From positions 1 to 38,073 of the forward strand of contig NZ_MBKP01000046.1 of the NCBI RefSeq assembly GCF_002243045.1: a DNA stretch of 38,073 nucleotides, given 5' to 3'. This DNA comes from Methanolobus psychrotolerans. GTDB taxonomy: Archaea; Halobacteriota; Methanosarcinia; Methanosarcinales; Methanosarcinaceae. The notes beneath the pieces were generated by a model. That model worked only from the letters and a program-made list of their open reading frames with translations. It was not told the origin of the DNA and did no database searches. A program made the translations under genes and the position numbers. Below are positions 26,616 through 35,225 of this stretch, piece by piece (the stretch's first letter is position 1; every line of letters starts with the position of its first letter).

Positions 26616-27398
26616 TTAATTATCTCTACCTGAAGCATTCTTTTCCAGATACTTTTTGTACCATACGAACCAAGGAGTATCAAGCAGACCAATCAGATTC
26701 TTAGCCACTATCTGTCCGGTTATAAGAGGAATAAGTGGTGCAACCCCATAGAACGCAAGTACTACAAATACCAGGCTGTCAAGTGTAAGACTTAACAGAT
26801 CACTTGCAGCACTTCTGAGAAATATCTTTTCAGGATAATGTGCTTTCATCCAGGCAAACACATAAGCATCAATGTTCTGGAATATAAGAAAAGAGAACCA
26901 TGATGCAATGACAATCCTTATACCCTGTGCAAATATGCTCTGCCAGGCATCCTCATAATCAAAGAATGGAGCAGGAGAAAGACTGTTTGTCATGACAATG
27001 AAAATTACCAGCAACACTTGTGTAATGAAAGCAATTAGAATAGCAATGTGGGCCTTTTTCTCACCATATACTTCATTTATCATGTCAATTGCCTGTGAAA
27101 GGAATGGATACAGGAATACTGCAGCCGGAGCAAAGAAAGTATAGAACCCCAAATCAAATTCTATTAGACGGGCCGCAACTATCTGAGAAGCAGCAAGATA
27201 AACTGTATAGAAAGCAACGAGCACAGTGAATCCGTATTCCCGGTACCGGTTGACGATAAATGCAGATATATAAGTAACAATTGTGAGACTCAAAATCCAA
27301 TATACCCAAACAACAGGAACTACCATTAACATCAACCCTATTATAAGCAGACAAGTATTAACTACCGAGTGCCAGGTACCATTAGATAGTGTTAGCAA
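26616..27398 (-). CDS. Queuosine/archaeosine precursor transporter (VUT/YhhQ family)
   Basis: A 260-residue membrane protein with about six to seven hydrophobic helices. Family marks include QIVAARLIEF, the FLYPFLSQAIDMINEVYGEKKA loop (the D-x-x-N-E-x-YG signature), and the late helices ending ITGQIVAKNLIGLLDTP. Bacterial YhhQ imports deazapurine precursors (preQ0/preQ1); in archaea the same compounds feed archaeosine synthesis of tRNA. The TTG at 27398 is the drawn start because the region up to the first ATG (27332) already forms a helix; GGGA lies only two to three bases upstream, so the start is not firm. A TATA-like AATATATATAAG on the minus strand lies near 27430-27442. Confidence 0.85.
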   Translation of the reverse strand: MLTLSNGTWHSVVNTCLLIIGLMLMVVPVVWVYWILSLTIVTYISAFIVNRYREYGFTVLVAFYTVYLAASQIVAARLIEFDLGFYTFFAPAAVFLYPFLSQAIDMINEVYGEKKAHIAILIAFITQVLLVIFIVMTNSLSPAPFFDYEDAWQSIFAQGIRIVIASWFSFLIFQNIDAYVFAWMKAHYPEKIFLRSAASDLLSLTLDSLVFVVLAFYGVAPLIPLITGQIVAKNLIGLLDTPWFVWYKKYLEKNASGRDN

Positions 27399-27476
27399 TA
27401 TCCCGATAATAGGCTTGAATCTTATGAATCTTATATATATTTATCTAACTCCGGCAATTGACAAAACGGTCACATA

Positions 27477-27785
27477 TCAGAGGTCACTGCTGTTTATCGG
27501 GAAATAAGATTTCATCAATTTTCCATCCTTGTAACTAATCAGACTAATTCTTTCCCGGGTCATCAGATCAAACAATCGTTCTATGCCAGGAGGATAACTA
27601 CTTTTGGGATGCAGGGGTACAAGCGGTTCCTCATCAACCATTTCAACATAGAACATATCGGACCCGAAATACCTGATATAACTGATATCATAAGCAATGA
27701 AAATGTCAATAATCTCTTTTTTTGATATCTGCGGCGTATAATGTTCAAGATCATGGTCCAACAGGTCGGTCAGCTCATTTCTCAT
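27477..27785 (-). CDS. Hypothetical small protein
   Basis: A 102-residue soluble protein I cannot assign. It opens MRNELTDLLDHDLEHYTPQ, followed by a mixed alpha/beta pattern with FIAYDISYIRYFGSDMFYVEMV and a Pro-rich loop (PLVPLHPKSSYPPG). It reads as a real gene because of even codon use and an ordered hydrophobic pattern. The ATG has only a weak GGAT upstream. A 16-bp palindrome lies about 73 bases before the start. Confidence 0.6.
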   Translation of the reverse strand: MRNELTDLLDHDLEHYTPQISKKEIIDIFIAYDISYIRYFGSDMFYVEMVDEEPLVPLHPKSSYPPGIERLFDLMTRERISLISYKDGKLMKSYFPINSSDL

Positions 27786-28077
27786 GATCCATAAACTGAC
27801 TATATCCCATAAATAACAAATGTTTGTAGATATGAAATAGAATCTGTTTTGTTGTATATTTCAAGTTTGAAATACCAAACTGGAAAATACTGCAGAACAT
27901 GCCGGTTATGATTAGATCATACCAAAGTAGATCAAAGAATAAACGTAACAATAGTATGAACATACATGTAAGAAAACATATGGTGTCCAGAGAAACAAAA
28001 ATGATAAAGTAAGAATAATCATAAAAAGTATGAAACACAAACATTAGGATAAATGAGAACTACATTTAAAACAAAAA
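27786..28077. other. AT-rich intergenic region with a 16-bp palindrome
   Basis: No convincing gene. The only long frame here (minus, 28044-27775) gives a low-complexity Phe/Leu/Ile peptide and overlaps the next gene. ATTTCAA (27858-27864) and TTGAAAT (27867-27873) form a perfect inverted repeat with a 2-bp centre, of a size that fits a dimeric regulator. Confidence 0.45.
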
Positions 28078-28596
28078 TCAATTTGCTATTTTATATTGGC
28101 CCTGATCAATAGCCATCTTCAGAAGTTCTGCTTCCTGAGAACCCAGCAGTAGAGACTTACCGTTCTTGAATTTAAGCATCAAACCTCTGTTTCCACGTAT
28201 ATTGTACGCCTTTCCTTTAGAACCATACCTTATACCCCAGCCCCCATAATCCCAAAGAGGCCTGTAGGTTATGACACTATAAGAAACGATACTTTCAAAC
28301 GGATAGTACTTAAAAGACAGGTGAATCGGGAAGAACTTTATATAAATACCATCAGCCTTTACCTCAATTACCAGGCGTATGGACAACATGAACAAAGGTA
28401 GTAGGAGACCAAACACAACCCATATAGCAAACATCCCAAGGTCAGATGCAGGATTATCACCATAGGGGCGACCATACACTAATTGCTCAATAGCACCATA
28501 CCAGACAGTTGCAACAGGTAACAGGACAAGTAACCATACCCAAAGTTGATTAAATTTCTGGACTTCCCGATAAATAGAAAGCTTATTATTAGTCAT
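28078..28596 (-). CDS. Small membrane protein with PH-like cytoplasmic domain
   Basis: A 172-residue protein. Two membrane helices (about 18-40 and 55-78) are followed by a beta-rich domain (about 80-170) beginning VIEVKADGIYIKFFPIHLSF and ending in a helix (SQEAELLKMAIDQG). This layout resembles bacterial PH-like membrane proteins such as the DUF6141 group; function unknown. The open frame continues to 28881 but that would cover the cutA gene on the other strand. ATG 28596 is chosen because it opens the conserved part and lies 23 bases from a TATA box, making a leaderless message likely; no Shine-Dalgarno is present. Confidence 0.75.
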   Translation of the reverse strand: MTNNKLSIYREVQKFNQLWVWLLVLLPVATVWYGAIEQLVYGRPYGDNPASDLGMFAIWVVFGLLLPLFMLSIRLVIEVKADGIYIKFFPIHLSFKYYPFESIVSYSVITYRPLWDYGGWGIRYGSKGKAYNIRGNRGLMLKFKNGKSLLLGSQEAELLKMAIDQGQYKIAN

Positions 28597-28618
28597 TAAT
28601 ATAAAATGGGAACTGAAT

Positions 28619-28626
28619 TTATATAA
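28619..28626. promoter_or_regulatory. Palindromic TATA box shared by two divergent genes
   Basis: TTATATAA is its own reverse complement and is the only TATA-like element in the 61-bp gap between two divergent genes. On the minus strand initiation about 25 bases away would fall on the ATG at 28596 (leaderless). On the plus strand it would fall near 28648, ten bases before cutA, just at the GTGATG ribosome-site candidate. Confidence 0.6.
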
Positions 28627-28657
28627 CCTTTTTTTAAAAGCCATGAAGTGATGTGAA

Positions 28658-28981
28658 ATGTATTCCATAGTACACACGACAACAAAAGATAAAGAAGACG
28701 CAAGAAGAATAGCCCGCAGACTTGTTGAACAAAAACTTGCTGCCTGCGTCAATATGTACCCAATTGATTCAGTATACGTATGGGAAGGCAAAATTGAAGA
28801 GGATATAGAGGTAGCACTTTCAATCAAGACAACAAGCAACAGAGTAGAATTGATCAAAGAGTGCATAAGGACTATGCACAATTACGACCTTCCAGCAATT
28901 ATATCATGGAAGATAGATGGTGAGAAAGAATACCTCAAATGGATAGCCGACTCCACAGATGCCTGGATGGGAAGTAAATAA
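28658..28981 (+). CDS. cutA: Divalent-cation tolerance protein CutA
   Basis: A 107-residue trimeric PII-like protein. Family landmarks are YSIVHTTTKDKEDARRIARR, KLAACVNMYPIDSVYVWEGK and the EDIEVALSIKTT strand. The length matches CutA1. In bacteria it was linked to copper tolerance, although the biochemical role is unclear. It starts at the first ATG. It stands alone and may share its TATA box with the divergent membrane-protein gene. Confidence 0.94.
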   Translation: MYSIVHTTTKDKEDARRIARRLVEQKLAACVNMYPIDSVYVWEGKIEEDIEVALSIKTTSNRVELIKECIRTMHNYDLPAIISWKIDGEKEYLKWIADSTDAWMGSK

Positions 28982-29068
28982 GAATAATCTCCGAAACCAC
29001 CTAACCTGACATGAATAAACCATAACTGGCAAGAAGAGTAATATAGAATTCTGCGGATAATCCAATCG

Positions 29069-29770
29069 ATGAAAAAAAAGACCTCTGAAGAATGTGACCG
29101 ATGGATAGAACAGGGAGTCCGCGAAAAAGATCCTGAAAGGAAGATGCACTATTTCGACCTCGCGCTGCAATTGAACCCAAATAATCCCGGTGCTTTGAAT
29201 AATAAAGGCATGTTGCTACATCGGAAAGGAAAATTTCACGAAGCAATTGAATGCTATGACAAAATACTGAACCAGTACAATATGTCAGGGTCCGTACCTG
29301 CGTTGTATAACAAAAGTCTTGCGCTTAAAGAACTTGGAAGAAATGAGGCTGCACTGAACTTTATGAACAAGGCATTAAAACAGCAGCCTGATAATGACAA
29401 GATCAAAGGACACATAGAAAAGTTAACCCTTGACATGGAAGAGAAAGGAGGAACAAGAGCCACAGCATTCATACCCACAAAAAAACTGGCTGTGAACCAG
29501 ACATATACTCAATGGGAACCTCCGGCAGTGAGCACGCTTCTGGCACAGGCAATGAATTGCAGCAAAGGAGACATAAAATACCACAAAGGTTGTGGAGAAG
29601 ACCTCATAAAAGAAAAAATAATACAGGATAATCTCAATCTGAAAGTATATGCCTGCAAGTCATGTAAGTTCCAGAAAAATGGCATCTGCCACCACACAGA
29701 TACAAAAGCAATGAAAGTATCCCAGAGTGCAATATGCAGGAATTTCAAACACAGAAACAAAAAATTATAA
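29069..29770 (+). CDS. TPR protein with C-terminal cysteine-rich domain
   Basis: A 233-residue protein. About three tetratricopeptide repeats occupy residues 5-115 (ALNNKGMLLHRKGKFHEAIE, then ALYNKSLALKELGRNEAALN). After a linker comes a Cys/His-rich domain (about 160-230) with MNCSKGDIKYHKGC, ACKSCKF, GICHH and AICRNF, likely a structural metal site. TPRs bind partner proteins; the partner is not evident here. The start is an ATG with a weak ribosome site. It converges with top6A, 26 bases away. Confidence 0.85.
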   Translation: MKKKTSEECDRWIEQGVREKDPERKMHYFDLALQLNPNNPGALNNKGMLLHRKGKFHEAIECYDKILNQYNMSGSVPALYNKSLALKELGRNEAALNFMNKALKQQPDNDKIKGHIEKLTLDMEEKGGTRATAFIPTKKLAVNQTYTQWEPPAVSTLLAQAMNCSKGDIKYHKGCGEDLIKEKIIQDNLNLKVYACKSCKFQKNGICHHTDTKAMKVSQSAICRNFKHRNKKL

Positions 29771-29796
29771 ATAATAAATAATAAAGAACCGGAACA

Positions 29797-30906
29797 TCAG
29801 AGTATTCCGAGTTCTGTCAGGCGCTCAGGCAGATACTTGTCCGTTACAAAGTCCAGACCTTTTCCTGCGAAGGCCTGCTGTTCGGCCTTTTTGTTGATCT
29901 CAAGCTGCAGGTTGATCTGCTCTTTCCAGTAATCAGTTTCAAACCTTGGATCTGTAAGTTCACTTCTCAGGGCAGCTACATCCTTATCCGTTAATTTGTC
30001 TGTGGAAAGTTCATATTCCACAATATCAGAAGGCTGGACGCCAATAAACTGGGCACCGGGAGTTGCCATGTGCTCCGAAAGGTGCGCACTCTTGATAGCC
30101 CCGTATGCCACTGAAGCAAAGATACGATAGGACCAGGGGTCACCATCAGTGAATACCACCACAGGCAGGTTCATCTCCTCACTCATTCTCTTGATGATAC
30201 GGCGGGTCGAACGAGCAGGCTGACCCTTAAGATGGACAAGTATTGCATCATTCTTTTCATCAAAACCATTCTCTATAAGCCTGGCATACATACCACCCGT
30301 CTCAATGGCAATGATAAATTTGGCATCCGTCTCCAGGAATTCAATGTTCTCCACATTGAAAGGGATCTGATAACCACTCTCGCCGATATCTTCCTGACAG
30401 TGAATTACACGATCCCCCCGTTTTGTATCCTCACGAAGGCGAATAGGACCGAACATAGTGGCACCATCTTCCTCAGGACGCATATGGAAGTATTCCCTCT
30501 GAAGACCGGATATAATCTCAAGGTCCTCGATTAACCGGTCACTTTCAGGCTGTTCGTTAAATTTAGCTATATCCCAGCTTTCTGAGATATAATATAACTC
30601 TCTTAAGGTAGAACCCCTGTTCTGCCCCAAATGACTCTTTACAAGAAAATCTATCACATGAGAGGTCTTCAATAACTGGAAAGCGCCTTTTACAGTCTTT
30701 GCACTTCTCTCTGTTTCCCTGTCACCATACACCCACACATCGCTATCCTCACTGTACTCTATATTTGCCTTTGTACGGCTTGGAAGGGAAACATTTGGCA
30801 CTATCTCATCAATAAACTGGTCGTATAATTCCCCTGCAAGACCCAATAAACGGTTACTTGCTATCTCATCATGTTCCTTTTTCTGCTGGGATATTTCTTT
30901 TGCCAT
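29797..30906 (-). CDS. top6A: DNA topoisomerase VI subunit A
   Basis: A 369-residue subunit that cleaves and rejoins both DNA strands; it is the archaeal relative of Spo11. The winged-helix part shows [13 protein letters not shown], in which the second Tyr (Tyr106) is the expected DNA-linking residue by comparison with the RDIFY motif of Spo11. The Toprim part shows [15 protein letters not shown] (metal-binding Glu) and [11 protein letters not shown] (DxD). It starts four bases after top6B and forms an operon with it. The two subunits form an A2B2 type IIB enzyme that relaxes and unlinks DNA. Confidence 0.97.
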   Translation of the reverse strand: MAKEISQQKKEHDEIASNRLLGLAGELYDQFIDEIVPNVSLPSRTKANIEYSEDSDVWVYGDRETERSAKTVKGAFQLLKTSHVIDFLVKSHLGQNRGSTLRELYYISESWDIAKFNEQPESDRLIEDLEIISGLQREYFHMRPEEDGATMFGPIRLREDTKRGDRVIHCQEDIGESGYQIPFNVENIEFLETDAKFIIAIETGGMYARLIENGFDEKNDAILVHLKGQPARSTRRIIKRMSEEMNLPVVVFTDGDPWSYRIFASVAYGAIKSAHLSEHMATPGAQFIGVQPSDIVEYELSTDKLTDKDVAALRSELTDPRFETDYWKEQINLQLEINKKAEQQAFAGKGLDFVTDKYLPERLTELGIL

Positions 30907-30910
30907 TCAA

Positions 30911-32773
30911 TCACCCTTTAATAGCTTTTGCACCAGTAACAAGTTCTTCATCAAGACCTTCTACAATAAGAGAAGGAAGTCTTGCTATCTCTGAATCATC
31001 CAGAGTTGCTACAGAATACTTTACAACCCGGGAAGACTCAGGAGCAACACTAAGGTTCCATATATAATCGAAATTGCTGCCCATGCTTATAACTTTAGGC
31101 TCCGGCACTGCGTTTTCTATTTCATAGGACACCATATCATGGACTTTGAAATCCTGCTTTTTGCCGGAAAAATTCTTGACCCTTATAGATATATTAACTC
31201 CCCCATTACCATTAGATTCAACTATCCTGTTCACTAAGAGGTTACCCATAACCTTTGCAACAACCGGATTTATATCAGGAATTTCACGGTCAAGTGTTTC
31301 AGCAAGTTTTTTTGCCATTTTAGGAAGAACTTTTGTGATGATTATTTCCTTCTCACGCCTCTTTTTAAGAGTGTCACGCTTGTTAAGATATCTGTTAAGT
31401 TTCCTGGAAACTTCCTTTACTGCCAGTTCGATCTCATCCTGAATTTCAGGAATATCGGCAACAGCATCTTTAGATTCGGAAGTAAACGGTACGTTTGTTG
31501 AAGCTACGTGCACCAGAATGACAACAGGCCCTGCAGGCAATCCACCGCCCGGCTGATTTAATCCATACTGCTTCCATTTGATAGACTCGATGGCATGAGT
31601 AATTACACAGCCACCCTGCTGATACAGAAGAGGTACCCTGTTTGCAAAGCGCAGGATATCTATACGATCGTCTTTTTGTAACTCGCCTCCAAATGCAATA
31701 CCCACCTCAACGATGAATGGGTTTCCAGAGTAAACTGAAGGAGCACGGGTCGTAGTGGCTATGAAATCGACATTGAATTCCTTTTCTAGCCCCTTATAAA
31801 TTAGATCCTCACTTATGGGAGACAGACAATCCGTAGGAGGAGCCATTATTTTTACTTTTGAAAATGCATCAAGCAATTTCTTGGACTGGTCTCTTGTCAT
31901 TTCGTGCGGATCAGTGTCAGGATCAAGGCCGGCTGCCTTGCATATCTCTTCAGCAGCAAGATGACCTATCTTTGAGAATGAGTAACGTAAAAAAGGAGAG
32001 ATTTTCTGTCTCTCAGTATACCTTAACATTTTCATAAGAGTACCAAGTTCTATCCCATGCGGATGCGGCAATATCTCATTTGCAGGAACAGGTAGCTTGT
32101 CTGTTGCCCTCTCAAATAATACTTCATTGCCATCAGGCTCTATCAAAGTTATTCTGGCATGCGGGTTTACGATTGCGGTGGCCTTCAGATATTCATAGAT
32201 GGACTGCCTTCTTCCTTTAACATAAGAAGCCTCCATTTCCATCTCAATACGTGTGCCATGAGGCCTATCCCAATCTACAATATCATCTTTAAGGATCTCG
32301 GGTTCATTGGTGCTGGTATTGATCATAAGCTCATAATAGTGAGCAGGTTTTCCATGACCTATCTTAGAGATGATCTTTGTGTGCTGACCGGAGGTCAGCT
32401 GAGAATATAGCACAGATGCCGATATACCTATACCCTGCTGCCCACGACTTTGCTTGAGCATATGGAACCTGGAACCATACAGGAGCTTTGCAAATACTTT
32501 AGGTATTTGTTCTTTAACGATTCCAGGACCATTGTCCTCGACTATAACAACTACATTGTCTTTTCCGACCCTTTCTATATGCAGGAATATATCAGGGAGT
32601 ATCTCAGACTCTTCACACGCGTCAAGGGAGTTATCCACTGCTTCCTTGACCGTTGTAATCAAACTTCGCGGAGCTGAGTCAAAACCCAATATCTGCCTGT
32701 TCTTTTCAAAGAACTCTGCGACACTAATTGATTTTTGGTTCTTGGCAAGTTCTTCTGCAATTGGAGTTTCCAT
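30911..32773 (-). CDS. top6B: DNA topoisomerase VI subunit B
   Basis: A 620-residue ATPase subunit. The GHKL site is complete: [12 protein letters not shown] (N box), VEDNGPGI (G1) and [15 protein letters not shown] (G2 region). The H2TH and transducer regions follow, with the conserved [19 protein letters not shown], in which the Lys contacts ATP phosphate. The C-terminus (about 540-620) is a beta-rich Ig-like extension, present in Methanosarcina-type enzymes. It is first in the top6B-top6A operon. The ATG is preceded by GAGG eleven bases upstream and by a leader hairpin. Confidence 0.97.
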   Translation of the reverse strand: METPIAEELAKNQKSISVAEFFEKNRQILGFDSAPRSLITTVKEAVDNSLDACEESEILPDIFLHIERVGKDNVVVIVEDNGPGIVKEQIPKVFAKLLYGSRFHMLKQSRGQQGIGISASVLYSQLTSGQHTKIISKIGHGKPAHYYELMINTSTNEPEILKDDIVDWDRPHGTRIEMEMEASYVKGRRQSIYEYLKATAIVNPHARITLIEPDGNEVLFERATDKLPVPANEILPHPHGIELGTLMKMLRYTERQKISPFLRYSFSKIGHLAAEEICKAAGLDPDTDPHEMTRDQSKKLLDAFSKVKIMAPPTDCLSPISEDLIYKGLEKEFNVDFIATTTRAPSVYSGNPFIVEVGIAFGGELQKDDRIDILRFANRVPLLYQQGGCVITHAIESIKWKQYGLNQPGGGLPAGPVVILVHVASTNVPFTSESKDAVADIPEIQDEIELAVKEVSRKLNRYLNKRDTLKKRREKEIIITKVLPKMAKKLAETLDREIPDINPVVAKVMGNLLVNRIVESNGNGGVNISIRVKNFSGKKQDFKVHDMVSYEIENAVPEPKVISMGSNFDYIWNLSVAPESSRVVKYSVATLDDSEIARLPSLIVEGLDEELVTGAKAIKG

Positions 32774-32798
32774 AAGAATTTCTTCCTCGTCCGTTGTT

Positions 32799-32845
32799 GG
32801 CCACTATCCCGTGGCCTGAAAATAATAACCAAGTAAATATAAAAA
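32799..32845 (-). promoter_or_regulatory. top6BA promoter and leader hairpin
   Basis: On the minus strand TTTTTATATTTA (around 32834-32845) is a likely TATA box. Initiation 25 bases on would fall near 32815, directly at a 6-bp GC-rich hairpin: GGCCAC (32816-32811 on the minus strand) with GTGGCC (32804-32799) and a 6-nt loop. The transcript would then begin with a hairpin, which could protect the 5' end or bind a regulator. Confidence 0.45.
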
Positions 32846-32857
32846 TGTTATTCCGGA

Positions 32858-33091
32858 TCACTTCAGTTCTGCACCCACAATTGTTTGTGTAGCAGTGACT
32901 GATCCTGTCTCACGTATAAGGTCTACAATGCTGTTGAGACTTCCCAGATCATCGACCTCGATTATCACAACAAAATCATACTCCCCAAATACATGATAAA
33001 TATCCTTTATCCCTTCGATCTTGTTGAGTTCATTAAAAGCTATTCTTTCGCTGCCAGGCAACACGTTGACCATAGTTACTCCGATTACCAT
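32858..33091 (-). CDS. Stand-alone Lrp/AsnC effector-binding (RAM) domain protein
   Basis: A 77-residue protein made only of the ligand-binding and oligomerisation domain of Lrp/AsnC regulators. It opens MVIGVTMVNVLPGSERIAFN, continues with the alpha-beta pattern GIKDIYHVFGEYDFVVIIEV and ends in an amphipathic helix and strand (TATQTIVGAEL). There is no DNA-binding helix-turn-helix. Such proteins form oligomeric rings and bind amino acids, and may modulate full-length Lrp proteins. A TTG at 33154 would add 21 unrelated residues. The ATG at 33091 is preferred because it opens the conserved domain and has GTGAT close by. Confidence 0.85.
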   Translation of the reverse strand: MVIGVTMVNVLPGSERIAFNELNKIEGIKDIYHVFGEYDFVVIIEVDDLGSLNSIVDLIRETGSVTATQTIVGAELK

Positions 33092-33265
33092 TGTATCACT
33101 AACACTGAAGTGGGTTGCAAGGTATTTAGCAGTTTTCGATGCATTAACAGACAATCAAAAGTCATATTAAGTAAAATCGATATCTAAGTAGTCCTTTGCA
33201 AAATCACATCATAATGATGAGTATAATAAGCAAAATCTTTATATACAATCGTAAGCATACTATCA
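33092..33265 (+). promoter_or_regulatory. Region upstream of the RAM gene and TATA box of the candidate small RNA
   Basis: A perfect 13-bp palindrome, CATCAT-A-ATGATG (33207-33219), lies in this gap and is placed to control either direction. TTTATATA (33238-33245), preceded by the purine-rich AAAA of a possible BRE, points rightward with initiation expected near 33266. No protein gene is seen. Confidence 0.5.
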
Positions 33266-33338
33266 CTAGATGAGCGGGTTATCCTCTTTTTGACAATAAC
33301 CCCCACTCCCCAACCCGCTCATACTCCACTCCACTTTT
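33266..33338 (+). ncRNA. Candidate small RNA with two alternative hairpins
   Basis: A compact transcription unit with no open frame: TATA box at 33238-33245, expected start near 33266 and a T5 tract at 33334-33338. ATGAGCGGGTT (33270-33280) pairs perfectly over 11 bp with AACCCGCTCAT (33312-33322). The same G-run can instead use GGGTTAT (33276-33282) to pair over 7 bp with ATAACCC (33296-33302). The two helices exclude each other. The unpaired parts are C-rich, with CTCC three times (once in ACTCCCC, twice in ACTCCACTCC), complementary to GGAG ribosome sites. No known RNA family is recognised. Transcription is inferred, not seen. Confidence 0.55.
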
Positions 33339-33423
33339 TACATTAACATCTACTGATTCTGATCTATAGATATCTAAAGCTTCAGAGATGAAACTCCATC
33401 CTATGATATCTTAAAGTAATTAG

Positions 33424-33495
33424 CCCAAGTTATCACCTTAACATACGTTATCACCTTAACATACGTTATCACCTTAACCCAAGTTATTACCTCGA
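33424..33495. repeat. 18-bp tandem repeat, four units
   Basis: Four adjoining 18-bp units start at 33424, 33442, 33460 and 33478. The core is GTTATCACCTTAA; units two and three are identical (CATACGTTATCACCTTAA), and units one and four begin CCCAAGTTAT. They lie in the non-coding gap between the candidate small RNA and the end of rfcL. The remainder of the gap to 33658 is AT-rich without visible genes. Confidence 0.9.
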
Positions 33496-33658
33496 ATTCA
33501 AATTTTACAAGTAAAGATAACATCCATTAATATATACAAAATAAAGAATATAACTAAACAAAAGCTTTAAAATAGATATATTATAAGATATACATATATC
33601 AATAGATTAGTAACGTGTACAACAAATACAGAAACCCACCGGACCTCACAGCCTTTAG

Positions 33659-35137
33659 TCAAAAATCAAACAAAGTCTTCTGTGGCTTTTTTATAGGCTC
33701 TTTTTTAGAGAAAGAGGACCTTTCTGAAATAATAGAGTCCTGATTTGAAACCCGTAATTTATCCAGGCTCAACTGAGAAGGATCCTTCTTAGAAGTGACC
33801 CTTTCTACAAAAAAGACAGGTTCGTCCGAAGGAAAGACATTCTGGCGCATTTCCTGGGCTTCATCATAAATAGATTGAAGCTTTTTTGTGACCTTCTTAG
33901 CACCCACCATATGAAGCATTTCATCCATATCAAGCCCAAGTGTTGCAACAACATCTGCGGCATAAGTATCCGTTTCCAAAAGTCTTGAGTAAAGCCCTGC
34001 AACCTCAAGCCGGGAATAACGCATTGATTCATTGCAATGAGTACCAACCTTCACAGCAATATTGTTCCTCATATCCTTTTTAGCACGCATCTGTCCCATC
34101 TTGCGCCAGAGGGAAGGAGGCTGGTATTTTACAAAACCACCTCGCATGCGGGAATTTGAAACAACAGTCCCACCCGTCATAAGCATGCCTGCATAACGCC
34201 ACATACGATAATTCTGACGCCTGCGCACACGCCCCAGAAAACGATCAGCCCGTGAAAGATAAGAATATGCCTGAATAATGTCATTAGTCAGCGGTTCTTC
34301 GCCCTTTCCAGTGTATTGGTATGGAAGATTTTCATCCACCCAGTGGATCAGATCCTCTGGCGTTTCATCGAGATTATAAGTAGCTTCAAGAGCAGATGAA
34401 ACATCTTTCCCCTTAAATATCCTCCCCACTACTTTGAAAATGGACTCTTTAGTATCCCTTTCAGATGTGGAAATATCCTCTACATAGATTTCTGTACGAC
34501 CCATGGCAACTGCCTGCAGATCATTGACAGCACTTCTAAAATCACCATCTGCAACTTCAGCTATTTTTTCAAGGACACCGATACCACATACCAGCCCCTC
34601 CTGCTGTGCAATCTTTTTGAGTGCCGGGATCATAGAACGCGACTGTACGGAAGCAAACTTAAGCTCTAAACACAATGAACGCAGTGAAGAAGATATACCA
34701 TAAAGATCGTTAGCAATAAGCACAAGAGGTTGATTTGTTTTTTTGACAATATCGATAATTGCACGTGACCCTCCCCGATCACTATTACCATGCAGATTAT
34801 CAGCTTCATCGAGTATGATCAGCCTTTTTGCAGAAGCACCAGTCAGAGTTTGCATCCGGGAGGCAGAACCTGCCACTTTTTCGATTGCACTTGCGGTTCT
34901 CTGATCACTTGCATTAAGTTCTATAACTTCCCAGTCCATATCACTTGCAAGTGCATGTGCAGAAGATGTCTTACCTATACCTGCCGGACCATGGAGCAGT
35001 AAGGCTTTTACTTCAGGCGTACCATGGACCCACTGCTCACCCCATTTTTTTAGAGCATCTATCACCGTTTTATGTCCGACAACATCATCAAGTATCCTTG
35101 GCCGGTATTTCTCTGCCCATTCCATCTGCACAGTCAT
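33659..35137 (-). CDS. rfcL: Replication factor C large subunit
   Basis: A 492-residue AAA+ clamp-loader subunit that helps load PCNA onto primed DNA. WAEKYRPRILDDVVGH opens the family, Walker A is HGPAGIGKTSSA, Walker B is LIILDEADN, and sensor 1 follows in LVLIANDLYG. The C-terminus ends QKTLFDF, a PIP box that binds PCNA. The frame is open to 35539, but that part is antisense to mtxX. ATG 35137 (MTVQMEWAEKYRP) is the natural start, with GGGT upstream; an ATG four codons later is also possible. It is divergent from mtxX, with 88 bases between. Confidence 0.96.
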   Translation of the reverse strand: MTVQMEWAEKYRPRILDDVVGHKTVIDALKKWGEQWVHGTPEVKALLLHGPAGIGKTSSAHALASDMDWEVIELNASDQRTASAIEKVAGSASRMQTLTGASAKRLIILDEADNLHGNSDRGGSRAIIDIVKKTNQPLVLIANDLYGISSSLRSLCLELKFASVQSRSMIPALKKIAQQEGLVCGIGVLEKIAEVADGDFRSAVNDLQAVAMGRTEIYVEDISTSERDTKESIFKVVGRIFKGKDVSSALEATYNLDETPEDLIHWVDENLPYQYTGKGEEPLTNDIIQAYSYLSRADRFLGRVRRRQNYRMWRYAGMLMTGGTVVSNSRMRGGFVKYQPPSLWRKMGQMRAKKDMRNNIAVKVGTHCNESMRYSRLEVAGLYSRLLETDTYAADVVATLGLDMDEMLHMVGAKKVTKKLQSIYDEAQEMRQNVFPSDEPVFFVERVTSKKDPSQLSLDKLRVSNQDSIISERSSFSKKEPIKKPQKTLFDF

Positions 35138-35225
35138 GTTATTTACCCAATATTCAGGAAAAGTAATTAATGTTTGCGTCACTTTGTTTGTTCTGATTGA
35201 TATTATTAATGGTAGGTATCTTTCC

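Noticed and set aside
27775-28044. Open frame on the minus strand, 89 codons
   Set aside because: The product is low-complexity Phe/Leu/Ile-rich with no family look, overlaps the next gene's start and lies in AT-rich non-coding DNA.
28597-28881. N-terminal extension of the PH-like membrane protein
   Set aside because: It is antisense to cutA, and a leaderless start at 28596 fits the TATA box.
33424-33495. Short CRISPR array
   Set aside because: The 18-bp units adjoin with no spacers; this is a simple tandem repeat.
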